DNA of 64,000 bases from Manduca sexta (GCF_014839805.1 NC_051116.1:2728001-2792000), one strand, 5' to 3'. Counted from the first letter of the stretch, positions 10,706-22,239 are shown. A program made the numbers and translations. The notes: a model not told the origin generated them from the sequence alone.

Positions 10706-10966
10706 GCGGATAGCCTAGTTGGTTGTGAAACGGAAGGTTGAGACGAATGTCCGCAGGTTCAAAACCCAAGGGCAAACACCTCTGACTTTTCTAAGATCAT
10801 TTGTGTATTTTTTGTGAATTATCGCTTGTTTTAACGGTGAAGGAAAACATTAAAGGAACTTGCATACCTGAGAAGTTCTTTATAGGAATTTTAGGGGTAT
10901 GTGAAGTCTACCAATCCGCACTAGGCCCGCATGGTGAACTAAGGCCTTATGTCAGTAGTAGAGGGA
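10706..10966 (+). repeat. SINE-A copy, 3' end lost
   Basis: Head and body are present with several substitutions and a small deletion in the GAAGGAAAACATCGTGAGG region. It stops at the GTAGTAGAGGG block and abuts a Rep-1 fragment. Confidence 0.75.
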
Positions 10967-11325
10967 TAAATAATAACTCAATTGCATCTGATGGTAGCTG
11001 ATAGTATGTCGACTAACGAGAGATTACCCCTGATGAATGATGAACTAGAAAACTCAGCACTGCAGTGGTACACACTAATACTCTTTGATTTTTTTTATAC
11101 GGAAAGGCTAAGTGGCCACACTGCACCTGATGGTAAGTGAAGTGGTCCAATAGAATGTCGAATGACGAGGGTAACCTTGACAATCAACACAATTATGCCT
11201 ATTGTAACCGTATATATTCAGACTGTTCCCAGAATGAGACACACATGAGCCACTACGGCGGGATTTGATTGTGGACAGTGGTCGCTATCCGGGCGAATAT
11301 AAAATATATCCTACCAGCTTCCTGA
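10967..11325 (-). repeat. Two reversed Rep-1 pieces
   Basis: A short fragment at about 10976-11070 (complement of the TTACCATCAGGTG to TCTCTCGT region) is followed by a fuller reversed copy at about 11085-11325, ending with ATATAAAATATATCCTACC. Confidence 0.65.
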
Positions 11326-11469
11326 TCACATGTGGCATGACACATCCCGTGCAGTCGCGCTGGACACGTCCAAGTCTACTTTTTCAAATCCTTTGCTATA
11401 GCGGGATGCACTTTGTTCATAGTCTATATCGTGACATAGTTAATGTGTTCAAGCTACTCACACATACAC
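11326..11469. other. No recognised feature
   Basis: Short spacer between Rep-1 and SINE-B. Confidence 0.35.
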
Positions 11470-11698
11470 ACACCATCACGCATTTATCCCCGAAGGGGTA
11501 TGCAGAGGCGTAACCAGCACCCACTTTTCGTCAAGTGTTTTCCGTCCCATGATGTGATAGGGGGCGAGCCTATCGCCATATCGGGCACAAATTCCAGACT
11601 CCCTGCTAATACTGTCCACATTCCGATATTATTTTACCAACTCAGAGATCGAACCCGCGACCACAGCTCTACCATCGTATCAAAACCACGCCACCAAA
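11470..11698 (-). repeat. SINE-B copy
   Basis: Reversed copy from the CCCCGAAGGGG end to the head. The B-box region is substituted and the core contains a small deletion after GCTAATACTG. Confidence 0.75.
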
Positions 11699-11954
11699 TA
11701 TGTGTTTATCATTTAAGCCCTAAACATAACCTTAAAAGCATCAAATTCTAAAACAATATACCTCTATTAACACCTACTACGCTTTTAGATGTCCAAATTT
11801 GGGAAAGAATGCCCAACAAATTATGCACCAAAAATGACCCTACGTAAAATTGTTCTAATACAATTGATAGACTTATCCCATATAAGGATGTGTCAATGGT
11901 GTCAAATTGGAGTTGTTTTTTCCCACCATAGGATATGTTCGTATATTATGATGG
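11699..11954. other. No recognised feature
   Basis: AT-rich non-coding sequence. Confidence 0.4.
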
Positions 11955-12185
11955 TAGATGGTTGGTGGAGAGAACGGACTCCCAAGACGAAGGAAGTAGG
12001 TTTGATTCAAAGTATTACCGTGGTTTCGAAATTATAGTTCGTTTTGATGGCGTAGAAATTCATGGTAAGGTAACCAATATATTTAAGTATTTTTATGATT
12101 TTTGATATTGGCATGAAGCAAATATGGTATTATGTAGTAGAGGAGGTCCATGCCCAGTAGTGGGATAGTATTTTATACAGAGATT
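11955..12185 (+). repeat. Degenerate SINE-A relic
   Basis: Only the two ends can be recognised: a head-like GGTTGGTGGAGAGAACGGAC with GGTTTGATTCAAA, and an end-like GTAGTAGAGGAGGTCCATGC then AGTAGTGGGATAGTA. The middle is replaced or too decayed. Confidence 0.45.
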
Positions 12186-12833
12186 AGGGACTATATAATC
12201 AGAAACGAACCGATGCGAGTAATATCTCGACTAATGCGTCTGTGCTGTAAACGCCACAAAACTTTCCTTTCTAAAACATTGCACACTTCAAAAAACACTG
12301 TTAATTTTATAGAAATGAATAAACAAAACTGCAAGTCACGATTATGTTTTTAGAAATATTCCTGGAAGGTTAATTACCTTCATTTGTTTAGACCTTTCAA
12401 GGCACGTAGCAAGTACCGTCAACAGTCAAGTTAATATTTGAAGAATTTTTTATTAGCTTTAATGCTGAGCGCAGCCATGTATTGCGAAAGAACTTTAAAA
12501 TACATTAATATTATTGTCATTTTTTTTTATTATTATAATTTCAATACTTCTATATGTGCGACTTGCCGCAACTGCTTTAAGGTTCAAAATTCGCAGAATA
12601 TTTGTTGTGATTGGTTAAAGTTGCTTGCAGAAGTTCTGCTAGTTTTCTTACTAGTCTAGTTTGTTTTAGTCCTTATTTTACTTAAATTAAAACGTTTTGC
12701 ACCAATTACATAAATTCTAATACAAAAATTAACAGAATATGACAATATTAGATTATTAGAGAGAGATCCTACTTAAAAGTGAGTTTAGTTTATTAAAACA
12801 GCGCAAAGCTTACACAGTATGCTTACAGTATGC
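12186..12833. other. No recognised gene
   Basis: AT-rich; open frames of 67-73 codons have no recognisable protein features. Confidence 0.4.
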
Positions 12834-12997
12834 CGGTTTCCTCACGATGTTTTCCTTCACCGGTAAAGCAAGCGATAATTCACAAAGAATACAAACATAA
12901 GTAATTTAAAAAAATCAGATGTGAGTCCCTTTAGGATTTGAACCTGTAGACATTTGTCTCGGCACACAATTCCACACCCAACTAAGCTATCGAGGTG
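12834..12997 (-). repeat. SINE-A head and body fragment
   Basis: Reversed copy from CCTCACGATGTTTTCC to the complement of the TAGCTTAGTTGG head. The 3' half with the ATT tail is absent. Confidence 0.75.
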
Positions 12998-13658
12998 TAA
13001 CATACAAATTTATATCCTTGCGAATTATTCGAGGCATTTCAACCGAAGCCACGAGTGAGACCTAACATCTAATACACGTTCCGACGGAAACTTATAACAT
13101 GTTATTGCTCTGCCGGTCCCAACCTGTTTTACAGGATATCTTCAATACAAACTTATGCTTTATTGGTTTAATTCTTACTGAGTCAACATTTCTGTCTCGG
13201 TGGCGTTGTATTAATGTACTAACGTGCCGTGGTCTCGCGTTCAATCCCGATATGATATTATTTCTATACATTGTATTGGTTTAGAATGTGTGCTCAAAAT
13301 AGATTTGCTTTCTGAGCGTGGTTAATGCACGGGCTAAGCCTCTGATCCCTTGAGGATGAAACGTGTGAATGAGTGTAAAAAATAACTCTGAATATATTTT
13401 GTCTCGATTGTTTATGCTATTATAATATTATTCATAATTATTTGGCTTATTAGTTATTGATCAATATTTATGTAATAGTTTAAAATTGGTTAGAATTTGA
13501 AAGTGAATTTGCGGTTTATTGTTTAGTTTACAATTAACATTGGGACAAAGGTGTGGATTGTACAATGATTTGTACTTATTTAATAAGATTATTAGATTTA
13601 TAAGTCACTTGTGCAGATGTTTTTTGTGCCAAATAAAATAATAAAGTTGTAATTGTAC
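12998..13658. other. Possible tRNA-head SINE relic, otherwise nothing
   Basis: Positions about 13185-13255 show CTCGGTGGCGTTGTATTAAT and a B-box-like CGCGTTCAATCCC, suggesting a further tRNA-derived SINE whose body (to about 13375) I cannot place in a family. The rest is AT-rich. Confidence 0.35.
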
Positions 13659-13962
13659 ACGGTACAAGTACGACTACCGCGCTGAGGGTTTGAATCCCGG
13701 GTCGGGACAAATATTTGTGACTTCATTTTTCCATCTTATAAAATTACTCAGTCGCTGCACGGAGTCAGGAGGTTGGCGGTATGATACCCCTGTGCCTCGG
13801 AAAGCACGTAAATCTTCGGTCATGTCGGGTTGCCGTCTCACTGTACTATGAGAGTGAAGAAATAGAGAGTATATCTGTGTATTGCACGCATTTGTGCTCT
13901 ATATCTCCTGCGTATTTGGCTGAGCTCCGTTGAGATTGGCGGCCGTGGCCGAAATTCAATCA
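13659..13962 (+). repeat. SINE-C copy
   Basis: tRNA-derived SINE with a B-box-like GGGTTTGAATCCC near its start. The body contains CACGGAGTCAGGAGGTTGGC, GTCATGTCGGGTTGCCGTCT and ACTATGAGAGTGAAG, and the end is TATCTCCTGCGT to GGCGGCCGTGGCC. Two partial copies lie at 8790-8940 and 33948-34182. Confidence 0.75.
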
Positions 13963-14220
13963 GAAAGGAATCATCATTATAATTTCATCGGAATTACAAT
14001 CAATAACATTTGAAACGCATCAAACGGCGACACCGTTTTTTAACGAATAATACTTGTTTTCATTTCTTTAACGAATAAGTCTTTCTGATATACAAATTAT
14101 ATACATAAATTATAAGCAAAAACGATCCATACAGCCACGAAAAAGGTTTTAACAGAACCCTATTTGACAAAATTACAAACGTTACACATCCTGAAGGCAC
14201 CTTCGGAAGAGGAACTTGCT
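13963..14220. other. No recognised feature
   Basis: AT-rich. The reversed frame crossing 14060-14329 (89 codons) has mixed composition and no recognisable domain. Confidence 0.35.
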
Positions 14221-14338
14221 CGTTTCCACCAAAAAATGTGGGGGTGTTTTTCGCCCTGCCGCGTCCTGCGCGTCGGGGTGTGCTTCCGGCTGTGACGTCA
14301 CGTGACGCTCGCGCCACATCCGGCGTCACGTGTTAAAT
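14221..14338. promoter_or_regulatory. GC-rich patch with CRE-like and E-box words
   Basis: Contains the palindrome TGACGTCA (14293-14300, a CREB/ATF-type site) overlapping CACGTG (14299-14304, an E-box for bHLH factors), and a second CACGTG at 14327-14332. CGTCACGTGACG is a perfect 12-bp palindrome. No transcript or gene start is visible, so a regulatory role is only a possibility. Confidence 0.2.
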
Positions 14339-14473
14339 GTGGATAATACTGAATCATTGCTGGTATTTATTGTTTTGTGAGGCAATTATGCTATAAGTCG
14401 GACGTCGAGATAAAACGGCACATGATTAATATAAAATGATGTTTTGTTTCAGTGGCATTATATTGCGGGTACT

Positions 14474-14745
14474 GGTGGTAGGTTTCTTATATGTGAGAAT
14501 CCGCCTGGGTAGGTACCTCCGCAATGTCTATTTTTGCCGCTAAACAGGAGTGTGTAGTCATTGTTGTGTTCCGGTTTGAAGGACATTGTAGCCAGTGTAA
14601 CTACTGGATATAATGAGACTTAAAATATCACGTCTCAGAATGGCGAGCGCAGTGGAATACCAAACAATACTTTGTATTTCGGTCGTATCGCTTACCATCA
14701 GACGAACGGCAAGTTCGTTTCATCATTTGCAGCAATAAAAAAATA
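14474..14745 (+). repeat. Rep-2 copy, nearly full length
   Basis: Runs from the TCTTATATGTGAGAATC hairpin word to the CAGCAATAAAAAAATAATA tail, with an internal deletion of the AATTCAAGGTGTTGGATG block. Confidence 0.8.
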
Positions 14746-15639
14746 ATATTGCGGAGGTAAAGTGCCTGTTTTACTGAGGTCTGGCGTTCGATTTCAGTGC
14801 GGATATAATGATATACAATTTTATACTATTTAATAAGCATATACTACTTAACATAACTGGCGATCATACATCTGCCCACCCCTGAATCAACAAAAGCGTG
14901 ATGCTACTTCTAAATATTTTCACTAAGTAAAGAGAAAAATCTCAAATACTTGTGAAAAAGTTTCACAGTTAAAATGTACTTACAATCTCGAGGGTTCCAA
15001 CGACTTTAATGCGTCAGACGTTTTTGAAATTGTTTGTGAAGCTACAATTGTTTTGTCGGGACGTTTGTTCTGAAGATCTGGATGCAAGGCAATTCTAATA
15101 GCTTTGCAAATCTTTCGGCCTATGTAAAGCGTTATGATGATGAATTATGAAACAAAAGACTTAAAAAAGATAATTTATGCCAAAAAAATGCACTCAACAA
15201 ATATTTATACTAATATAAAGCTGAAGAGTTTGCTGTTTGCACGAGCTAATTATTTATTTATTTATGAACTTTATATACATATGTATATCGGTGGACTTAA
15301 TGCCAAAGGCATTCTTTCCCAGTCAACCTAAAGGTGGTGCAGAAATAAATAAGATAGGTTCATCAAAATTAATCTCAGGAACTATTAAATCGATTTTGAT
15401 TTTTTTTACTTATAGCAAGCTAGATTAGTCTTGAGTGATAAAAGCTAATTTTTATACCGGAAAAGATTTCGCGCAGACAGAGCTGCAGGCAAAGCTAGTT
15501 CTTAATAAAATGGTGTTACATTCAAATAATATTGTAGTCCAGGATAATGATAAAATTTAAAAGAGAGGGAGAAACTAATTACATTATTATTTTTATATAT
15601 ATTCCTAAAGTAATATTTTCATTTTTATATAAATACAAG
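14746..15639. other. No recognised gene
   Basis: AT-rich; overlapping open frames at 15134-15428 are short and low in complexity. Confidence 0.4.
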
Positions 15640-15926
15640 TTGACCCGACAGACGTTTTCCTTTCTTAACTATGTATGCACGCGCGCATTCTGTCGATCGC
15701 TGACAGTTATTTCAAACCACTGACATTTATGTAAAATTAATATTGTTGTTAAGGTTTCTTAAATTGTCTAATTTTCCGCGCAATTTTTTGAATTTTTTCT
15801 TTCATAAGAATCTTCTCCTGACAATAACAAACACAACAAAAAAAAATTGTGAAATCGGTCCAGCTGTTCACGCGTGATGGCGTGACCAAGGGAAATAGGG
15901 ATTCATTTTTATATATAAAGATTTTT
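15640..15926 (+). repeat. Rep-4 copy
   Basis: Complete sense copy, from the CAGACGTTTTCC start to the TTTTATATATAAAG tail, followed by a TTTA microsatellite at about 15927-15950. Confidence 0.7.
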
Positions 15927-16880
15927 TTTATTTATTTATTTATTTATACTTATATTATAACACCATAACAGTTGATACTAATGCGATGTTAAACAGATTT
16001 AATCTTAATTGATGTCAATACATCTTTGAGCCATTTCTGTGAATTCTGACAGGTTACATATAAATATATCCAAGTTCTGAGATATAGTGTAGATATATCT
16101 CAGATATATATAAGATATCTTAAAATATCAATATCGAGTATATTTATATATTTTTAACCCACTAGACTACTCTTTTTTGTTAGATTTATGCCATCTAATG
16201 ATTGTTTGTAAGAGATTGCCTCAAGCGATAAGACCGCCAATTGTACCTCCTCTCTTCATTCATTGTTTTTATTCTTAAGTGCAGTGTTTTTGTTTTTAAT
16301 GTACAATACATTATAAATAAAATAAAAAGAAAATTATCATTAACAGTATTTTTCTGAATTCTGAAAGCTTTTTCACGTATAAAAACTTTATTATCTTTGA
16401 ATATAAGTTAAGTCAATGGACATGTACAACGGAATGTCGAGTAAAGACCAACAAAATAATGAAACCTAAATAGAAATATTTGCAAATTAAATTCCTAGAT
16501 GCGTTCACAGAAGTAGAAGCTAGAATTTGTGTAATATATACTGCGCGGAGTTTCATCACAAAAACATTACAACTGCGCATGTCAAAGGGAATTCGGAAAA
16601 TTTTCAATTTCTCTCACTTTTGCCGGATTGCATGCACTCTCAATGCGGCAACACGTGGAGCTACGAAACTATTAATAATATATATTAATATATCGAAATT
16701 CTTCTGAGAAAGAGTTCTAATAAAAACAGATTATTCAAATATTATTTCTGCATAAAAGGAAAAGTTTTCGAATGAGTTTTAAATACCTAAATACATACTT
16801 AACTCTAATTTCTTGAATTCTAAGTTAGTTGATGCTATATAAAGAGACTACTTTTCATGCGATATTTGTATGTATATGTA
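15927..16880. other. About 950 bp of AT-rich DNA without a gene
   Basis: Includes a TTTA simple repeat at its start and a strongly AT, partly palindromic patch at 16070-16150 (GATATATCTCAGATATATA). Antiparallel short frames at 16413-16707 look like chance. Confidence 0.4.
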
Positions 16881-17195
16881 TAATAATATCAGCCCTGTAT
16901 TATATACTTGCCCACTGCTGAGCACGGTCCTCCTTTACTACTGAGAGGGATTAGGCCTTAATCCACCACGCTGGCCTAGTGCGGATTGGTAGACTTCACA
17001 CACCTTCGAAATTCTTATAGAGAACTTCTCAGATGTGCAGGTTTACTCACGATGTTTTCCTGCACCGTTAAAGCGAACCATAAATTCACAAAGAATACAC
17101 ACATGATTTTAGGAAAGTCAGAGGTGTGTTAGGATTTGAACCTGCGGACATTCGTCTCGGCTGTCCATTCCACACTCAACTAGGCTATCGCCGCT
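16881..17195 (-). repeat. SINE-A copy, full length
   Basis: Reversed copy from the AATAATATCAGCCCTGTATT end to the complement of GCGGCGATAGCCTAGTTG. Confidence 0.85.
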
Positions 17196-17218
17196 TCAAT
17201 GTATATGTATACTTACTT

Positions 17219-17303
17219 ACACCGTTGCCACAGCGACTCAAAAGGGGTTTTGGCCTGCGAAACGAGAGTACTCCAACTTTGTCTATCACGCGCCACCTTA
17301 TAT
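17219..17303 (-). pseudogene. Short LINE ORF2 C-terminal fragment (tentative)
   Basis: Read on the minus strand this gives about 26 residues including ARDRQSWSTLVSQAK. The DRxxWxxLV pattern resembles the end of the reverse-transcriptase polyprotein of several insect non-LTR retrotransposons. The piece is too short for a firm family call. Confidence 0.3.
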
Positions 17304-18102
17304 GTATATATTGTATGATTTTTTAATGATGCAAATTTATATCTTTAGCTTGAAATAAAAATGGTCGTCTAGTCTGACCCTATACCAAATTTGTGAGATA
17401 TAGCTAAGTTCAGTCTAAAAGGCCGGTTTATTATCGATGTGGCTAAGTATGGCCCAAATACGTGGTTTGTTATTAAAATAGGTTTGTTTGTCTTGAGAAC
17501 TGAAACCACCAGAGAATAATGAAATCATTCCACCGCTGGATCAAGGCTTTACAAGACTGTGAATATTTAGGCTAACCTTCTCTATGAATTGAAATCATTT
17601 ATTTGAACCAGTAAAATGTTTACGGTATTTAGATTTCGTCAATATGTCTACGACCAGTAGCAGTTCTCTCCAGAAAAGAACGGGAAAATAACTCTAGTTC
17701 TGCGTTTTTTAAAATCAGTTTAAGGTTTAAGCTACAGTGCGTAATGCTAAAAAAAATACAATTGTTTTTTTTCTAGATCACCTCATACTATTATATTCTT
17801 GAATTTATTTCCTAAATGCCCACTCCAAATCTTCCTAGCTCTATCAAACGGCATTCAGACGTCCAACACAGTTTTAAATTTTGCGAGAAATCGGTCACCG
17901 CTGGTCATCCGGCCAACCTGCAATGCGACCTACATAGCACACCCAGAGCCCCTTTTAGCCGATTCCACCAATATTAAAGGCTATTTGAAAAGCTTCGTGT
18001 TATAGCTGTGTTTATGATTCTAGAATTCAGGTTTTATTCAGCTGGGCAAGATGAGCACAAACTGGCTTTCATAATCTACCAGCATTTGACTTCGTTCATG
18101 CC
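17304..18102. other. No recognised gene
   Basis: Unique-looking sequence upstream of the first 87-bp array, without convincing frames or repeats. Confidence 0.4.
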
Positions 18103-18715
18103 CTCAGTTCGTCGCTCCACCGGCCCGCGCGTCACACCACGCTCCCTGTCCGTGGTCTCACACTCGCTCCTGAGCTCTCATACACTCCTGTCAGCTCGTC
18201 GCTCCACCGGCCCGCGCGTCACATCACGCTCCCTGTCCGTGGTCTCACACTCGCTCCTGAGCTCTCATACACTCCCGTCAGCTCGTCGCTCCACCGGCCC
18301 GCGCGTCACACCACGCTCCCTGTACGTGGTCTCACACTCGCTCTTGAGCTCTCATACACTCCCGTCAGCTCGTCGCTCCACCGGCCCGCGCGACACACCA
18401 CGCTCCCTGTACGTGGTCTCACACTCTCTCCTGAGCTCTCATACACTCCCGTCAGCTCGTCGCTCCACCGGCCCGCGCGTCACACCACGCTCCCTGTATG
18501 TGGTCTCACACTCGCTCCTGAGCTCTCATACTCTCCCGTCAGCTCGTCGCTCCACCGGCCCGCGCGTCACACCACGCTCCCTGTATGTGGTCTCACACTC
18601 GCTCCTGAGCTCTCATACTCTCCCGTCAGCTCGTCGCTCCACCGGCCCGCGCGTCACACCACGCTCCCTGTACGGGGTCTCACACTCGCTTCTGAACTCT
18701 TTTATACTACCACCT
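18103..18715 (+). repeat. 87-bp minisatellite array 1 (7 units)
   Basis: Seven head-to-tail units with the landmarks GTCGCTCCACCGGCCCGCGC, CACCACGCTCCCTGTACGTG and GTCTCACACTCGCTCCTGAG. Unit starts (CACCGGCCCGCGCG) are spaced 87 bp apart. Because 87 is 29 codons and the sense frame has no stop, a 327-codon frame (18008-18991) runs through it, giving a 29-residue repeat rich in Ser and Arg (ARRSTGPRVTPRSL at its start). The frame continues about 270 bp past the array. I see no splice sites, domain or codon pattern that makes it a credible gene. Arrays 2 and 3 are the same unit in reverse. Confidence 0.95.
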
Positions 18716-19408
18716 ATTAAATTTTACAAATCATTAAAGTCATCGACCCAAAATAAAGAATACAATGGTAATCCGTATCGAAATTTGAATGGACTGTCGC
18801 GTGACACCCGACTAGTGATCAAGGAAGTCTTTGTTTATAGAATAGGATGTTTGGTAATAAAAGAAAGCGATGCGTTCGTTCTGGTTGTACTGCAGTGGTT
18901 TACCGTCGTAACTTCGTCGATGGGTCATACTGAACTTTTAAGTAGCGTCTTAAAGTTTGTCTTTTGTGTTTTAGTTTCATTGTATCCTTAGTAAAAGTTT
19001 GTGAATACAATGTATTTTGGTGAAGAGCGCCTTATTATTTTGTTATGTAAACTTATGCACTACATAAGTATGGTAAGTTTTATTATATAGAGAGATCAAG
19101 ACCCTGACAAGAGTTGCAAGACCTGGATTAATATATCATAAAACCTTATTTATTTATTATTTATACATAAATAATACCATAAAGTTACAGTACTAAAGCG
19201 ATGTTATACAAAGTATTAATTTTAACCATTGCTTTCAACACACCTGCAGACCATGTCTGTGAGTTCTCGCAGGTTGTAAATGTTATATTTTGCATGTAAT
19301 TAATTAATACTCCTTTATAAAACACGTTTTTATTAAATGTCCACGATTTATAGACGCCAATGACAACATAAAAAACAAACAAGGAGTGATTTTCCATACA
19401 GTATATTC
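18716..19408. other. No recognised gene
   Basis: AT-rich; includes the non-repeat tail of the frame that passes through array 1 (to 18991). Confidence 0.4.
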
Positions 19409-19410
19409 TA

Positions 19411-19809
19411 ATGAGGTCATTTTGACATTATGTCACTAAATAAAACCACATACTTATCTACCTGGAAATAACACTTTACAATAAGTTAATAGACCCGTAG
19501 ATGTAAAATAAAAAAGTACAAGTTTGGAACAAAATAAATATTAATAAAAAGTTATTTCAATTTTACGTGCCCTAAAGCCACTACTACTATTTTAAGAGAA
19601 TTCGATGCATCGGAAACATCATGCTTTCAGTCAGAAATACACTCACGCACACGCCATAATACTATTAAACTACAAAATTATCAAAAATCAGAAAACTAAA
19701 ACCAGGTTTTTTGGTGAAAATATTCATTATTAATGTATGATTTTTGGCACAATGTCAGCTAAGGTGAAGACGAGTATGCAGTTAGTAACGCAATGTCAAA
19801 CTGACCCGG
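19411..19809 (-). mobile_element. MITE-1 copy 1 (399 bp, terminal inverted repeats, TA flanks)
   Basis: The two ends are inverted repeats of about 40 bp, with GGTCATTTTGACATTATGTC at the left and the complement of GGGTCAGTTTGACATTGCGT at the right. TA dinucleotides sit just outside (19409-19410 and 19810-19811). There is no transposase. The interior (CGTGCCCTAAAGCCACTACT) is shared, in opposite orientation, with the copy at 36346. Size, inverted ends and TA flanks fit a non-autonomous Tc1/mariner-type element, but that assignment is inference. Confidence 0.75.
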
Positions 19810-19811
19810 TA

Positions 19812-20090
19812 TAAAAAAAATCTAGTATATTATACTCCTATTTGTCCGAACCCATAATATTTAATAAAAACACGACTGAAATTGGTCATAAAAGATGCTG
19901 TATCATCTGTGGGTTGCAGTAGCATAAAAAATCTAGTATTTCTCGCATCTACTCGTCTAATCATCACAATTACACCAGGTGTGTCCAATTATAGCTGCGC
20001 CCAGCTGCCCCAGGTGCTTATACACCTGTCTTGAACCTCGTGACATTTGTTATTATGGGGCCGAGTTCTTGAGTCTCTGATTGGTACTAA
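19812..20090. other. No recognised feature
   Basis: Holds two direct copies of AAAAAATCTAGTAT (about 19816 and 19927); no gene. Confidence 0.35.
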
Positions 20091-20300
20091 TATTTTAGAT
20101 TACCTTGGTGGTAGTTGTATTACAGCACTGAGGTCGCAGGTTCGAATCCTGGTCAGTTTTTACTCTGTATATGGCAGTCTGGAATTTGTGCCTAATGGAG
20201 ATAGGCTCAACTTCTTATCATGGAACGTAACACATGATGAAAATTGGGTATCATGGTTGCATCTCTGTCTACCCCCTCGGAGATGCAAGGCATAAATGGG
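20091..20300 (+). repeat. SINE-B copy, degenerate
   Basis: Head with CTTGGTGGTAGTTGTATTAC and B-box-like GGTTCGAATCC, then the GGAATTTGTGCC core and a worn CCCCTCGGAGATGCAAGG end. Confidence 0.7.
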
Positions 20301-20519
20301 TGTAATCATAAGCAATACTTAAGTCTTAAGGCCTAACCAGGAGCAAACGATCGAAAGAATTCGTTCCTACATCGGTGCGCGAGTTACAGACGAGAATAAG
20401 TAAAGATAAAGGAATAATTTCTATGAAAAATATTTGTTAGGTCTTTTTGAAAACATAAACTGTATACTTTGGGGTGAGATGCATGGTATAAATGATATAG
20501 ATTTCGCCTGGTATTGCCG
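20301..20519. other. No recognised feature
   Basis: Unique-looking non-coding sequence. Confidence 0.35.
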
Positions 20520-20690
20520 TGTAAAAAAGTTATTCCGGGATAAATATTTTCCCAGGATATGGCCTATAGCATCCGGGAGTAATGTAGCTTCCTATAAATG
20601 AAAAAAACTTCAAAATCGGTTTAGTGGTTCCTGAGATTATCGCGTTCAAACAAACAAACAAATTCTTAAGTTTTATAATATTAATGTCGA
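20520..20690 (+). repeat. Rep-5-like fragment
   Basis: Contains TTATTCCGGGATAAATATTT, TCCCAGGATATGGCCTATAG and a tail with AAAATCGGTTTAGTGGTTCC, a divergent relative of Rep-5. Confidence 0.5.
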
Positions 20691-20854
20691 TTAAATCTTC
20701 TTTTTTATTTTTTTCGTTTTAAAAACTTATAATCCCAAGTTCAAGCAGGTGTGACAAATATATGATACTGTAGACAAGTTTCCAAAACAGCTGTTGTGTT
20801 CAAGTACATCGCGCTTTTTGAGATCTTACCGATAGCAAATTTTATGCAAGGTCA

Positions 20855-21510
20855 AGGGGCCCTATTCCGTGTATAGGAGCGAATTCGTGTTTTTGCATTT
20901 ACGTTCTGTTCGAAGAACAGTATAGGAAAAGGGTCAAACAATCTCTTATTTACCTATACAGCCATCAAAGCTATCCTTCTATTAGAACGCCCGTAATTGA
21001 CAACATTTCATTTTTTCAACATACTCAAATGTTTATATTTTATGAAACTAGATCTCAAATTATGAGACCCATATTTTTAATTTTTTCAAAACTCAAATAT
21101 TTTCATTCATGATTTTCACTTTGAATTTTGTTTTATTCCAAAACGAGGTAAGTACCAAATGATGTCACATATACGGCTCATGACGCAATGACCTTTGCTT
21201 TGCAATAAAAAAAGTGAAGTGACAGTTTTTTTTTGTCTCTCTCTCTTGGAAAGTGACAGTTGTGACGTATCTATTCTAATATTGACATTTCACATTGACA
21301 AATGACGGTGTCTTAGTTTTTTAAAATAAATAGTATGGTGGACCAAGGAACTATTTCATTCAACCGTATGTATGACATCATCAAGCATATTTCGGTTATT
21401 AATTTTTTTCTTCGAAATTAAGTATTATAAAAATTTAGGCACGGTTACATTTTGAAATATTGTCAATTGCAAAAAAGACGGATAGCCCCTGTAGACGGAA
21501 TAGGGACCCT
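20855..21510. mobile_element. 656-bp element with inverted ends, unclassified
   Basis: The left end AGGGGCCCTATTCCGTGTAT matches the complement of the right end AGGGTCCCTATTCCGTCTAC over about 23 bp. A second inverted pair inside (about 20970-21014 with 21443-21487, sharing AATTGACAA and ATTTCA words) extends the palindrome. No transposase frame is present and I cannot find a clear target-site duplication. It may be a non-autonomous DNA transposon. Confidence 0.55.
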
Positions 21511-22239
21511 GTTCCTAATTATATTTTTACGATTTTGAAATACTTTCAGCTGTCATGAGCCCTATAACATTATTTTTAAGTGACTTAAATCGAGTTTAAG
21601 ACCTGGCCATAATCGTGTTTAGTATTTAAAATGAATTTGGAAGATTATGAGGTATTTTCCACCTGCATATATTAACGACTTATGCGTGCTACAGACATTT
21701 TATATTTTTTTTTAGATTTGAGTTTCTTCTTGTCATTACAGATATGATTTTTTTTAATATTATACCTCTTTAGGAATGCTACAACAGAAATACTTAAAAG
21801 CCATATGGTATACCGTACTATTATAATATTAAATAACAAAAACTTGGAAATTATTGTTAAGCCAATTACAGTAACAATAATGAACTGGGTATAATATTTT
21901 TTCTGGTGTTACTAAAGGAAACAAAAGGATGCTTAGGCTGGCTACACACTGAATGATTTTTTGTCGATGTCGCAAAATTATTTAAAGAATTATTATTCCC
22001 TAAGGAAGATGGAAAAATTTTAAAATATGATTGAAACTATAATGCTCAGGAATTTGAAGTAACATTGATTGAACTTTATGACATTTTTTTTTCTTTGTAC
22101 AGATGAATATCGGCTCTTTTAGATTACTTTTGATCTGTGCTTAATATTTATTTGTTTAAACACTTTTTTATACTGCATCCAAAAGTTTAAATTGAAAAAT
22201 GTGATTTCTTTGTGAACTATTGACTAAAAGTTTATTTTT
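21511..22239. other. No recognised gene
   Basis: AT-rich non-coding sequence. Confidence 0.4.

Noticed and set aside
16070..16150. A replication origin or matrix-attachment site
   Set aside because: The stretch is only AT-rich and weakly palindromic; nothing specific supports such a function.
5984..18715. Common origin of the 58-bp and 87-bp minisatellites
   Set aside because: Both contain a CACCGGC...GCGCGT phrase, but the rest of the units does not align; I treat the likeness as shared CpG-rich composition.
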